Notes: generated by a model not told the origin, from the sequence alone. A stretch of DNA of 21,322 nt from JBFFXF01 sp041569895 (GCA_041569895.1 JBFFXF010000110.1:1-21322); one strand, 5' to 3'. Shown: positions 1-7,032, counted from the first letter of the stretch. Numbers and translations: made by a program.

Positions 1-60
1 CCGACACCGACTCCGACTCCGATTCCGACACCGATTCCGATTCCGACTCCGAGGTCCGAC
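1..60 (-). repeat. TCGGAR hexamer array (distal end of composite element A)
   Basis: The plus strand reads as consecutive 6-bp units of CCGACA, CCGACT and CCGATT; on the minus strand these are TCGGAG, TCGGAA and TCGGTG units. The array is cut by the window edge, so its true length is unknown. It is the distal part of a composite intergenic element lying downstream of the acyltransferase gene, in the order (minus strand) CGGGMA-type array, core, 9-bp units, TCGG hexamers. Positions 61-124 between it and the 9-bp units hold two copies of CAGAGATCAG (62-71, 76-85) and a short hairpin with CAGACC (100-105) facing GGTCTG (112-117). Confidence 0.9.
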
Positions 61-125
61 TCAGAGATCAGAGCACAGAGATCAGACGGCTGAGAGACCC
101 AGACCAGAGACGGTCTGATCGCCAC

Positions 126-300
126 TCTGCGTAATCTGCGGAAATCTGCGTTCCCGTCCTCGTCGAACGTCGGCCGCGCCATGGCCGTGACGCCTCTGTT
201 CCCGTCAACCTATCTCCTTTCCTGCTTTCACCTTCTTCCTGACTTCCTGATGGGTCCGTCGCAGGGTCTCGCGGGCGGAGTCGAGCAGCCCTTCGGGCAC
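126..300 (-). repeat. Dispersed intergenic repeat core, copy A
   Basis: Read on the minus strand from 300 downward, this segment aligns end to end with 14701-14885 on the plus strand. The first 96 nt align without a gap at about 82% identity by my count. A block of about 40 nt ending in GAGGACGGGAACGCAGATT is nearly identical. It ends in degenerate 9-bp units (about 125-151) of the type CCGCAGATT. I see no transposase and no terminal inverted repeats. The 1-374 stretch as a whole is a gene-free 3' flank made of this element and its arrays; no convincing protein gene lies in it. Confidence 0.85.
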
Positions 301-365
301 GGGCACGGGCACGGGAACGGGCACGGGCACGGGAACGGGCACGGGAACGGGAACGGGAACGGGAA
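294..365 (+). repeat. CGGGMA hexamer array, 12 units (G3N3 pattern)
   Basis: Twelve uninterrupted 6-bp units of CGGGCA or CGGGAA lie here on the plus strand. Each supplies a GGG run separated by three bases, so the G-rich strand fits the G3N1-7 pattern used to predict G-quadruplexes. The array starts 9 bp after the stop codon of the minus-strand acyltransferase gene. In that gene's transcript the C-rich strand would appear, with the G-rich strand as template. Confidence 0.95.
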
Positions 366-374
366 TGTGACCAG

Positions 375-3300
375 TTACCCCGCGACCAGCGCCGTTCGGG
401 CCAGCTCCCGGACCTGGCGGAGGTCGACCTTGCCGGTGCCGAGCACCGGGATGCTGTCGACGCGCACGAACGAGTCGCGGCGCGGGATCCAGAGGTTCGG
501 AAGGTCGGCGTCCTGGAGCTTTTCCAGAAGCGTCTCGAGCTCCTGGTCCTCGAGGACGTGCACCACCGCGAGGCGCTCGCCCTTGCGCTCGTCGGGGACA
601 GAGGTCACCACGAGGCGCTGCTCCTTCGAGCCGAGGAGGTCGTGGAGCGCCTGCTCGACCTTCAGGTTGGGGACCATCTCGCCGCTGATCTTGGCGAACC
701 TCGAGAGGCGATCGGTGAGCGTGAGGAAGCCGTCGTCATCGAGGGTCGCGACGTCGCCGGTGACGTACCAGCCGTCGCGCAGCACTTCCGCCGTGAGCTC
801 CGGCTTGCCGAGGTAGCCGCGCATGACGTTCGGGCCCTTGACGAGGAGCAACCCTTCCTCGCCCGGCTTGCGCGGCTCGAAGGTCTCCGGATCGACGATG
901 CGCACGCTGACGCCCGGCAGCGGATGGCCGATGCCGTGCTTGCGCCCGACCTGCCGCATCCCGCGGCCGCGGAAGTCGGGCACGTTGACGGAGACCAGCG
1001 GCGAGCACTCGGTCGCGCCGTAGCCCTCGAGCGGCTCGACTCCGAACTTCTCGAAGAACGCCTCGCGCACCGCGGGCGTCAGCTTCTCGGCGCCGACGAC
1101 GACGTTGCGAACGCTGCCGAAGTCCCCGGGCTGGCACCGCCGGGTGTAATTCTGGAGGAAGGTCGGCGTCGCCATCATCATCGTGGCGCGGTGCTTGGCG
1201 GCGAGGTACCCGACCGTGCGCGCGTCGAGCGGGTTCGGGTGGTAGATCACGCCCATGCCGGTGAGCAGCGGCACCCAGAGACCGCACGTGTACCCCGTCG
1301 AGTGGAAGAACGGCAGCACCCCGAGCAGGCGGTCGTCCCGCCGAAACGTGAACACCTGGGCGAGTGCCTGCGCGTTCGAGAGGATGTTGAAGTGCGTCAG
1401 CTCGACGCCCTTCGGCTCGCCGGTGCTGCCGCTCGAGAAGATCACCGTGGCGAGGTCGTCGACGCAGACGCGACGCCCGCCGATCAGCCGCTCGAGAGCC
1501 CGCCTCGGCAGAATCCACGCGGCGAGGAGCGCGAGCGCGCGGGCGCCCGTGCCGATCTGCTCCCGCACGTCCTCGAGGTACACCGCCTCGCCGGGCACCT
1601 CGGTCTCGAAGTTCTCGAGGAACTTTCGTGACGTCAGCACCTTCGAGATGCCGCACTGCGTCGCGGCGGCTCGCATCGACTCGCCGCCCGACGTGTAGTT
1701 GAAGTTGACCACCGGCTTGCCGAGCAGGGTCGCGGCGACGTTCGCGATCGACGACCCGACCGAGGGCGGCAGCAGGAGGCCGATCATCTCCTGATCGGCG
1801 AAGATGTCGCGGAATCGCCTCGCGAGGGCGATGGCGCCGGCGAGGAAACGGATCCGCGAGACGCGGGCGCCGGTCGAGTCCACCGCGGCGAGCCGGAACG
1901 GCCTTCTCCGGCATTCGTGCACGATCATCCACGGCAGCGGCTGCTGCGAGCTCTTGCGATCGAGGAACGCCTCACTGCCGAGCTGCTGCACCGCCTCGCG
2001 GATCTCCTGCGCCGAGGAGTCGGCCGGAAGCGGCTTGCCGAAGCGAATGGTGACCGGGTACGGGATCCGCCGTGGCAGCTTCCAGAAAAACCGTCCCCCC
2101 TCGAAGCTGAAGATGCTCCCCCAGACGCCGTCGAGGTAGACGGGAATCACGGGCGCGGTGGTCCCCTTGAGGATCTTCTCGACGCCGGCCCGGAACGGCA
2201 GCAGCTGCCCGGTGCGGCTGATCTGACCCTCGGCGAAGATGCACACCAGCTCGCCCTCCTCGAGAGCGCTCGTCGCCTGCTTCAGCGAGCGCACGAGCTC
2301 GCGCGGCCCCTGGTCGGGCGAGATCGGAATCACCGACATGACGCGTGACAGCCGTCGAAGCCCGCGGAGTTCGGTGAACCCCTTGTAGACGACGAAGCGG
2401 ATATGCCGGTGCGTCGACGCGAGCACCAGGTGGCCGTCCGCGTACGACACGTGGTTCGGCACCAGGAGCGCCGGTCCCTTCAGCGGCACGTTCTCGCGCC
2501 CGACGATGGTGATCTTGTAGATGCCGTTGGTGAACAGCCAGAAGACGAAGCGGAAAAACGCGCGCGGCACGATCGACAGCACGAAGAAGGTCGCCAGGAT
2601 CGTCACCAGACCGAGGATGAAAAGCGAGTGCGACGCATCGAAGCCGAGGGGCTCGAGGAGTGACCAGAGCACCCCCATGCCGATGAGCATGCCCGCGTTC
2701 GCGGCGAGGTTGACGCCGGCGATGAAGCGTCCCTTCTGGTCGGCGGGCGCCTCCTGCTGCAGCAGCACGTTCAGCGGCACGATGAAGAAGCCGCCGGAGA
2801 GGCCGGCCAGCGCCAGGCAGCCGAGCGCCCACCAGAACCCGAACCCGGAGAAGAACAGCAGGAACGAGAAGAAGCCCATGCCGAACGAGCCGAGCGGCAC
2901 GAGGCCGACCTCCGGCACGTGGTGGGACAGCACGCCGGCGAGCCAGCTGCCGACGCCGATGCCCACGGCGAGCGCCCCGAGGAGCAGGCTGGTCTGACCC
3001 TCGTCGAGGCCGAGGTCCTCGTGCCCGTAAAACATCAGCAGCAGCTGGAGCATCGCGCCAAGCGACCAGAAGTACGTGATGCCGAGCGCCGTGAAGCGCA
3101 GCGTGCGATCGGGGAGCAAAGCACGGAAGCAGCTGGCGACCTCGGGGAACGGATTGATCGGCACCGGTCGGTCAGGGACCGCCGCGGGGACGCGCCGGAT
3201 CGCCGTCGCCGCGACGAAACCGGCGAACGCGAGGATCGTCAGCAGGATGCCGCCGACGAAGAGCTGCTCCTCGACGACCTCGTAGATCAGCCCGCTGGCC

Positions 3301-3773
3301 ACCGTCCCGGAGATGATCGCCACGAACGTCGAGAGCTCGAGCACGCCGTTCGCGCGCGGCAGGGCGCCCGCGGGCAGCAGCTCGGGGAGGATGCCGTACT
3401 TCGCCGGGCCGAAGATCGCGCTCTGGACGGCCATCAGGAAGAGCACGGCGAGCAGGAACGGCTCGCTACCGAGATAGAACCCGATCGCCGAGGCGGCCAT
3501 CAGGATGATCTCCGCGCCCTTGACGCCGACCGTGACGTCCCTCTTGCTGAAGCGATCGGCGATGCGCCCGGCGTGCGGCGAGAAGAGGACGAAGGGGAGG
3601 AAGAAAAGGCAGGTCGCGATGATCGTCAGGCGGATCTTCGCGTCCCAGCTCGCGTCGCCGCCGAGCGCGAAGAAGATCAGGAATAGCTTGAAGCAGTTGT
3701 CGTTGAAGGCCCCGATAAACTGCGCGACGATCAGCGCCCGGAAGCTCTTCCTGTCGAGTTCCTGCTCTTTCAT
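375..3773 (-). CDS. aas: LplT-PlsC-Aas fusion: lysophospholipid transporter / acyl-[ACP]-phospholipid acyltransferase
   Basis: This 1132-residue protein joins three activities. Residues about 1-410 form a 12-helix MFS transporter of the LplT type. Residues about 430-620 are a PlsC/LPLAT acyltransferase with the catalytic NHVSYAD (HX4D, near 440) and FAEGQ (near 512, in place of the usual FPEG). Residues about 640-1132 are an AMP-forming acyl-ACP synthetase with the P-loop SSGSTGEPKG (near 776), GYGATE (near 920), the TGD motif (near 1005) and the C-terminal lysine in GTGKVD (near 1111). In E. coli LplT and Aas are separate neighbours that flip and re-acylate lysophosphatidylethanolamine in the inner membrane; here they are one chain, an arrangement known in other bacteria. 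All key residues look intact. The start ATG overlaps the stop of the upstream DUF3187 gene (ATGA), suggesting coupled translation. Substrate preference cannot be read from the sequence. Confidence 0.93.
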   Translation of the reverse strand: MKEQELDRKSFRALIVAQFIGAFNDNCFKLFLIFFALGGDASWDAKIRLTIIATCLFFLPFVLFSPHAGRIADRFSKRDVTVGVKGAEIILMAASAIGFYLGSEPFLLAVLFLMAVQSAIFGPAKYGILPELLPAGALPRANGVLELSTFVAIISGTVASGLIYEVVEEQLFVGGILLTILAFAGFVAATAIRRVPAAVPDRPVPINPFPEVASCFRALLPDRTLRFTALGITYFWSLGAMLQLLLMFYGHEDLGLDEGQTSLLLGALAVGIGVGSWLAGVLSHHVPEVGLVPLGSFGMGFFSFLLFFSGFGFWWALGCLALAGLSGGFFIVPLNVLLQQEAPADQKGRFIAGVNLAANAGMLIGMGVLWSLLEPLGFDASHSLFILGLVTILATFFVLSIVPRAFFRFVFWLFTNGIYKITIVGRENVPLKGPALLVPNHVSYADGHLVLASTHRHIRFVVYKGFTELRGLRRLSRVMSVIPISPDQGPRELVRSLKQATSALEEGELVCIFAEGQISRTGQLLPFRAGVEKILKGTTAPVIPVYLDGVWGSIFSFEGGRFFWKLPRRIPYPVTIRFGKPLPADSSAQEIREAVQQLGSEAFLDRKSSQQPLPWMIVHECRRRPFRLAAVDSTGARVSRIRFLAGAIALARRFRDIFADQEMIGLLLPPSVGSSIANVAATLLGKPVVNFNYTSGGESMRAAATQCGISKVLTSRKFLENFETEVPGEAVYLEDVREQIGTGARALALLAAWILPRRALERLIGGRRVCVDDLATVIFSSGSTGEPKGVELTHFNILSNAQALAQVFTFRRDDRLLGVLPFFHSTGYTCGLWVPLLTGMGVIYHPNPLDARTVGYLAAKHRATMMMATPTFLQNYTRRCQPGDFGSVRNVVVGAEKLTPAVREAFFEKFGVEPLEGYGATECSPLVSVNVPDFRGRGMRQVGRKHGIGHPLPGVSVRIVDPETFEPRKPGEEGLLLVKGPNVMRGYLGKPELTAEVLRDGWYVTGDVATLDDDGFLTLTDRLSRFAKISGEMVPNLKVEQALHDLLGSKEQRLVVTSVPDERKGERLAVVHVLEDQELETLLEKLQDADLPNLWIPRRDSFVRVDSIPVLGTGKVDLRQVRELARTALVAG

Positions 3774-4909
3774 CTTCCTTTCCTGCCCGCGAGCAGCGAC
3801 GCGACGTCGAGGTCCGCCCGGAATCCCAGGAAGAATACCACATCGGGCGAGGACCCTGACAATATGTCCTCGGCGAGCCCGGCGAATCCCTGCACGCGAT
3901 CGGTGACGTCGAAGTGGGCCCCCACCGCGAACTGCACCTGCGGATTATCGAGCGTGTCGACGCGGTGAGTGCCCTTGAAGTAGTCGCCGCTCGCGGTCAC
4001 CTGGAAGTGGAGCGACGCGCGCTCGAAGGCGCGCCACTCGATCGAGGCCATGCCGTACGGAACCGGTCGCAGCCCGATGCCGGCCGACCGGAACCGCCGC
4101 GATCTCGAGACAAAGCCGTAATCGCCGTTGAGCGTGAACGTCATGTCCCCCGCGGTGTGCTCGAGGAGGATTCCCACCGCTCCGTCGACGCCGCCGTTGC
4201 CGAGCCAGTCGCTCTCCGAGCCGGAGGGAAACTCGACGCTGGCGCGGACCGCCAGGTCGAACGGCCGATCCGGCTGCTCGAAGATGCGGTACTTGAGCTG
4301 CAGCGGGATGTCGAGGAGCCGGTACCCGGACTGATCGCTCTCGACCACCCGCTCGCCGTCGACCAGGAGCAGCTCGTCGAACTGGTCGCTCATGCGCCTG
4401 TCGCGCAACAGGCCGGTAATATTGTGGTAGGACCGAATGGCGTCGTCCAGAAAACCGCTGGTGCGCATCGCGAAGGGGATCTCGAGGCGGGCCTCGAGCC
4501 GCTCGAGGAGGCCGTAGCGGAAGCCGACGGCGACGCGGTGGAACTCGCCGTCGAAGATCGCCAGGTTGCCGCCCTTGTCCTCGCGCCTCTGGACGCTGCC
4601 GTATTGCGACAGGACGGACACCGAGAGCCTGCCGGGCGCCAGCGTGCGTGGCGTGTCGGGAACGGGCTCGTGAAAGGGGTTGGTCAGGGGGTGGAGGGCC
4701 GAAAGCGGCAGCGGACCGAACGGCTCGGAGTCCGCTCCCTCGCCCGGCGCCGCGTGCGTGGGCTCCTCGCCGGAGAGTTCGCCACCGGTGACCGGGACAC
4801 CGGCGCCGATCACAGTGGCGCCAGCGACGATCGCGCCGGCGACGATAACGCCAACGACGCTGGCGATCGCCGGAGTCCGTCGCTCACGCTCCGGGGGCGC
4901 TCTCCGCAT
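3770..4909 (-). CDS. DUF3187 family exported protein, probable outer-membrane beta-barrel
   Basis: This 379-residue protein begins with a basic n-region and a hydrophobic Ala/Val/Gly stretch (residues about 14-40), consistent with export. The body is rich in alternating hydrophobic and polar segments and carries the DUF3187-like pattern of an N-terminal P-rich NPF region, a DGEFHRVAVGFRYGL segment, a LEARLEIPF strand and an IRSYHNITGL segment. DUF3187 proteins are uncharacterised and thought to be outer-membrane barrels. The ATG at 4907-4909 overlaps the end of the upstream zinc-ribbon gene by 26 bp, and its stop overlaps the acyltransferase start by 4 bp. That placement suggests a role tied to envelope lipids, but this is inference. 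Family assignment rests on remembered motifs, so it is probable rather than certain. Confidence 0.75.
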   Translation of the reverse strand: MRRAPPERERRTPAIASVVGVIVAGAIVAGATVIGAGVPVTGGELSGEEPTHAAPGEGADSEPFGPLPLSALHPLTNPFHEPVPDTPRTLAPGRLSVSVLSQYGSVQRREDKGGNLAIFDGEFHRVAVGFRYGLLERLEARLEIPFAMRTSGFLDDAIRSYHNITGLLRDRRMSDQFDELLLVDGERVVESDQSGYRLLDIPLQLKYRIFEQPDRPFDLAVRASVEFPSGSESDWLGNGGVDGAVGILLEHTAGDMTFTLNGDYGFVSRSRRFRSAGIGLRPVPYGMASIEWRAFERASLHFQVTASGDYFKGTHRVDTLDNPQVQFAVGAHFDVTDRVQGFAGLAEDILSGSSPDVVFFLGFRADLDVASLLAGRKGR

Positions 4910-5189
4910 CCTGCTCCCGGACCGGGTTCTCCGCGCCGCTCGAGCGGCTCTTGCCGGCGATGACGAGCAGGACGCCCAGGACGAGCATGGCGCCGCCGGT
5001 GACGATCGGGATGTACTCCTGCTGCTCCAGCGTCTTGCCGCCGATGATCAGCGGAATCGAGGAGATGACCGTCAGCACCCAGCCGACGACCTCCATGAAC
5101 ACGCCGGGGCGCGACAGGCTGTTCCCGCAGCCGGGACACCTGGTGATGCCGTCGTCGAGCTTGTGACCGCAACTGGCGCAGCTCGCCAT
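4884..5189 (-). CDS. Small zinc-ribbon protein with two membrane helices
   Basis: This 101-residue protein has an N-terminal zinc ribbon (CxxC at CASC and CPGC, residues about 4-20) followed by two hydrophobic helices (about residues 29-48 and 59-78) and a short charged tail. I chose the ATG at 5187-5189 because the zinc ribbon begins immediately after it and a GGGAG ribosome binding site precedes it. A longer in-frame form starting at 5258 has no better support. It is probably an inner-membrane protein of unknown role. It is the first gene of the apparent operon leading into DUF3187 and the acyltransferase fusion, with a 26-bp overlap into DUF3187. Zinc-ribbon proteins of this size are common and rarely characterised. 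Confidence 0.82.
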   Translation of the reverse strand: MASCASCGHKLDDGITRCPGCGNSLSRPGVFMEVVGWVLTVISSIPLIIGGKTLEQQEYIPIVTGGAMLVLGVLLVIAGKSRSSGAENPVREQDAESAPGA

Positions 5190-5347
5190 CCTGAGATCTC
5201 CCTGAATCGCGGCGTGGTGGTGACGCCCCGCGGTTTCGAACGGCTCGCGCCGTGACATCTGTTATCGGCGGCCGGTCGTGAAAAGGCCACCAGTATGGCC
5301 GGAGCGAGGCCGAATCGCAACGGTGAGTGCCTGGAACGGCCCTCCAT

Positions 5348-5375
5348 CTCGTGCTCGTCCTCGTCCTCGTCCTCG
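5348..5375 (+). repeat. CTCGTC hexamer array
   Basis: One CTCGTG unit and three perfect CTCGTC units are followed by CTCG. On the minus strand this is a GACGAG array. It lies upstream of the zinc-ribbon gene, next to the partial core repeat. Confidence 0.85.
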
Positions 5376-5405
5376 AACACGTCGAGAGGGCGGATGGAGC
5401 CCGAA

Positions 5406-5451
5406 GAGGACGGGAACGCAGATTGCACAGATTACGCAGATTACGCAGACC
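5406..5451 (+). repeat. Dispersed repeat, partial copy C with 9-bp units
   Basis: The segment starts with GAGGACGGGAACGCAGATT, shared with the other two copies, and continues as four 9-bp units (5416-5451) of the form ACGCAGATT with small variations. The upstream 31-codon part seen in copies A and B is missing. It is followed 15 bp later by a TCGGAG hexamer array, so the order core, 9-bp units, TCGG array matches the other copies. Confidence 0.85.
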
Positions 5452-5465
5452 GAAGAAGCCCGCCG

Positions 5466-5568
5466 TTCCGAGTCGGAGTCGGAGTCGGAGTCGGTCATCG
5501 GAGTCGGTATCGGTATCGGTATCGGTATCGGCCATCGGTATCGGAGTCGGTCATCGGACTCCGATACC
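5466..5568 (+). repeat. TCGGAR/TCGGTA hexamer array
   Basis: The array consists of 6-bp units TCGGAG and TCGGTA with TCGGTCA or TCGGCCA junctions. It ends in an inverted repeat (5537-5568). It lies 84 bp beyond the methyltransferase stop codon and is the third part of composite element C. Confidence 0.92.
5537..5568 (-). terminator. Perfect 12-bp hairpin, possible terminator of the methyltransferase transcript
   Basis: GGTATCGGAGTC (5537-5548) is matched exactly by GACTCCGATACC (5557-5568) around an 8-nt loop. The right arm reverses the orientation of the hexamer array, which is what makes the hairpin. It lies 84 bp downstream of the minus-strand methyltransferase stop. No T tract follows on the minus strand, so a classical Rho-independent terminator is not shown; it could instead be a processing or stability element. 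Confidence 0.5.
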
Positions 5569-5583
5569 AGAGCCCTCGAGGAC

Positions 5584-5626
5584 GGGAACGGGCACGGGTA
5601 CGGGTACGGATACGGGCACGGGCACG
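5584..5626 (+). repeat. CGGGMA/CGGGTA hexamer array (G3N3 pattern)
   Basis: Seven units of CGGGAA, CGGGCA, CGGGTA or CGGATA follow one another. Four consecutive GGG runs spaced by three bases fit a G-quadruplex pattern on the plus strand. The array ends about 25 bp from the stop of the minus-strand methyltransferase gene, the same position relative to the gene as the array at 294-365. Confidence 0.9.
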
Positions 5627-5651
5627 AAAAAACGAGGCCGAGACGTCTGTT

Positions 5652-6893
5652 TCACCGCACCCGATACACCCGCACCCGCAGATACCTCGCCGCCGGCCAG
5701 GCGGCCGGGGTCGGGTAGTCCGGCGGCAGGCCCCCGGTCTCGACGAGCTCGGCGCCCCGGCCCGAGGCGATCAGGCCGGTCTCGAGGCGCGAGTCGATCT
5801 CGGCGTCGGTCAGCCCGTGGCTGTTGCCGCTGAACCAGAGGAATCCGCCGGGCGAGACCAGCTCGAGGCCGCAGCGGATCAGCTCGGGGAGGTCCTTGCG
5901 CATCGACCAGGACGCCGCCCTGGCGGCCGAGTAGGTCGGCGGGTCGAGGATGACCAGCCCGAACCGCTCGCCGCGACCGGCCGCATCGCGCAGAAAGCGG
6001 AAGGTGTCGGAGACCTCGAAGCGGTGCCGCGCCGGGTCGACGCCGGCGAGCTCCAGGTTCTTGCGCGCCCACTTGAGCACGCCAGATGAGAGGTCGACGC
6101 TGACCACCTCCCGCGCGCCGGCGAGCGCCGCCGCCACCGAGAGCGATCCGGTGTAGGCGAAGGTGTTGAGCACGCGGGCGCCGCGAGCGTAGCGCTCGAT
6201 GCGCCACCGGTGCTCGCGCATGTCGGTGAAGAGACCGACGTTGAGGCCCGCGATGGGGTGGATCTCGAAGGGCGTGCCGTTCTCCTCGACGACGAACGAG
6301 GCGGGCGGCTCCTCGCCCCACACCACGGACTGAACTGACTTGCCGGGTCGCGCCGAGCCCTTGCCGCGCACCTTCTGGAGGATGCCACGCGGCCACGACG
6401 CCCCGTCGTCGCAGCGGAGACCGGCGTCGGAGGAGGCGGCGGCGGTGGCCTCCGCGACGCGCCGCCCCCAGTCGCGCAGGCCACGGGCGAGGACGTACTG
6501 CACGACGAAGTCGCCGAAGACGTCGGCGAGCACGCCACCCACGCCATCGCCCTCCCCGTTCAGCAGGCGAAACGCGCCGGCGACGGGACGGTCGGCGGAG
6601 TCGGGGAAAAGGCCGAGGCGCTGGCGCAGCGAGATCGCCGCCGCCAGACGTCGTCTCAGGGAGGTGTCGCCGGGCTCATCGTCCGCGTCGCGGGAGAGGA
6701 CGCGGGCCACGCCGTTCTCGGGATCGGCGATCGCCCACGCGACGAACGCCCCGGCGCTGTCGACGAGCTCGACCGGGCGGCCGGGCGCCCCGAGCGGCGC
6801 CGGATCGCCGAGGTCGTCGATCGCGAGCACGGGGACGCCCCGCTCGAGCTCGGCCACATGCGCCGGTGTGAGCGTGACGGCGGGGAGTCCCAC
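5652..6893 (-). CDS. RlmI/RlmK-type SAM-dependent rRNA methyltransferase
   Basis: This 413-residue protein has an N-terminal PUA-like segment (residues about 5-75), an EEHAD-like middle with LLNGEGDGVGG, and a Rossmann methyltransferase domain with LNTFAYTGSLS (SAM motif I, near 240), an acidic SVDLS strand end, and the catalytic-region motif DPPTYS (near 317). The layout matches the RlmI (23S rRNA m5C) and RlmK (m7G) group. RlmI enzymes carry a catalytic cysteine in a CSxSG-type segment after the DPP motif; here the equivalent segment is FSGNSHG, resembling the FSNN segment of RlmK. The modification made is therefore uncertain. The start is GTG at 6891-6893, 9 bp after the stop of the 32-residue basic gene, behind a TAGGG sequence. 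It is last in the NYN, basic-protein, methyltransferase series. Confidence 0.88.
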   Translation of the reverse strand: MGLPAVTLTPAHVAELERGVPVLAIDDLGDPAPLGAPGRPVELVDSAGAFVAWAIADPENGVARVLSRDADDEPGDTSLRRRLAAAISLRQRLGLFPDSADRPVAGAFRLLNGEGDGVGGVLADVFGDFVVQYVLARGLRDWGRRVAEATAAASSDAGLRCDDGASWPRGILQKVRGKGSARPGKSVQSVVWGEEPPASFVVEENGTPFEIHPIAGLNVGLFTDMREHRWRIERYARGARVLNTFAYTGSLSVAAALAGAREVVSVDLSSGVLKWARKNLELAGVDPARHRFEVSDTFRFLRDAAGRGERFGLVILDPPTYSAARAASWSMRKDLPELIRCGLELVSPGGFLWFSGNSHGLTDAEIDSRLETGLIASGRGAELVETGGLPPDYPTPAAWPAARYLRVRVYRVR

Positions 6894-6902
6894 CGGCCGG
6901 CC

Positions 6903-7001
6903 CTACCAGGTCCGGCGGTCCTTGGCGCGACAGGGCTTGACGCCCTTGTTGGCCCTCTTGTTGCGGTGCTTCAGCTTGCGGTTACGCCGTCTCTTTGCCA
7001 T
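6903..7001 (-). CDS. 32-residue highly basic protein, possible ribosome-associated peptide
   Basis: The frame runs from ATG at 6999-7001 to TAG at 6903-6905 and encodes 32 residues, starting MAKRRRNRKLKHRNKR and ending in RRTW. Fifteen residues are Lys or Arg, with one Cys. This composition resembles small ribosomal proteins such as THX or bS22, but I do not recognise an exact family. It lies between an RNA-binding NYN protein and an rRNA methyltransferase on the same strand, 9 bp before the latter. The ribosome binding site is weak. The 94-bp leader contains a direct repeat of GTGTTTCGGCG (7033-7043 and 7052-7062). It could be a chance frame, but both the composition and the tight spacing argue for a gene. 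Confidence 0.65.
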   Translation of the reverse strand: MAKRRRNRKLKHRNKRANKGVKPCRAKDRRTW

Positions 7002-7032
7002 GGGAAGTACCATCACTTCGGGGTGTTGCCGG

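Larger units (their letters stand above)
5190..5651. other. Gene-free interval filled with repeat arrays
   Basis: No protein gene is supported in this 462-bp gap between the methyltransferase stop and the zinc-ribbon start. It holds, in plus-strand order, a short CTCGTC array, a partial copy of the dispersed core with 9-bp units, a TCGGAR/TCGGTA array ending in a perfect hairpin, and a CGGGTA/CGGGCA array. Any promoter for the zinc-ribbon operon must lie near 5190-5350, but I see no convincing -35/-10 pair there. The open frames across it are repeat-encoded and present in several frames at once. Confidence 0.8.

Noticed and set aside
100..117. Six-bp hairpin as terminator of the acyltransferase operon
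   Set aside because: The stem is short, over 250 bp from the stop codon, has no T tract and lies within repeat sequence.
181..816. 211-codon plus-strand frame containing GHGNGH repeats
   Set aside because: The repeats are the CGGGCA/CGGGAA array read as codons, the rest is antisense to the acyltransferase gene, and the start lies inside the dispersed repeat.
3914..4963. Long open frame on the plus strand opposite the DUF3187 gene
   Set aside because: It is a GC-driven shadow of a well-supported gene; composition is Arg/Glu/Ala-rich without motifs and there is no ribosome binding site. Similar antisense frames opposite the other genes were discarded for the same reason.
5466..5626. CRISPR array
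   Set aside because: Units are 6 bp with no spacers of constant length and no repeat-spacer alternation; no cas gene is near.
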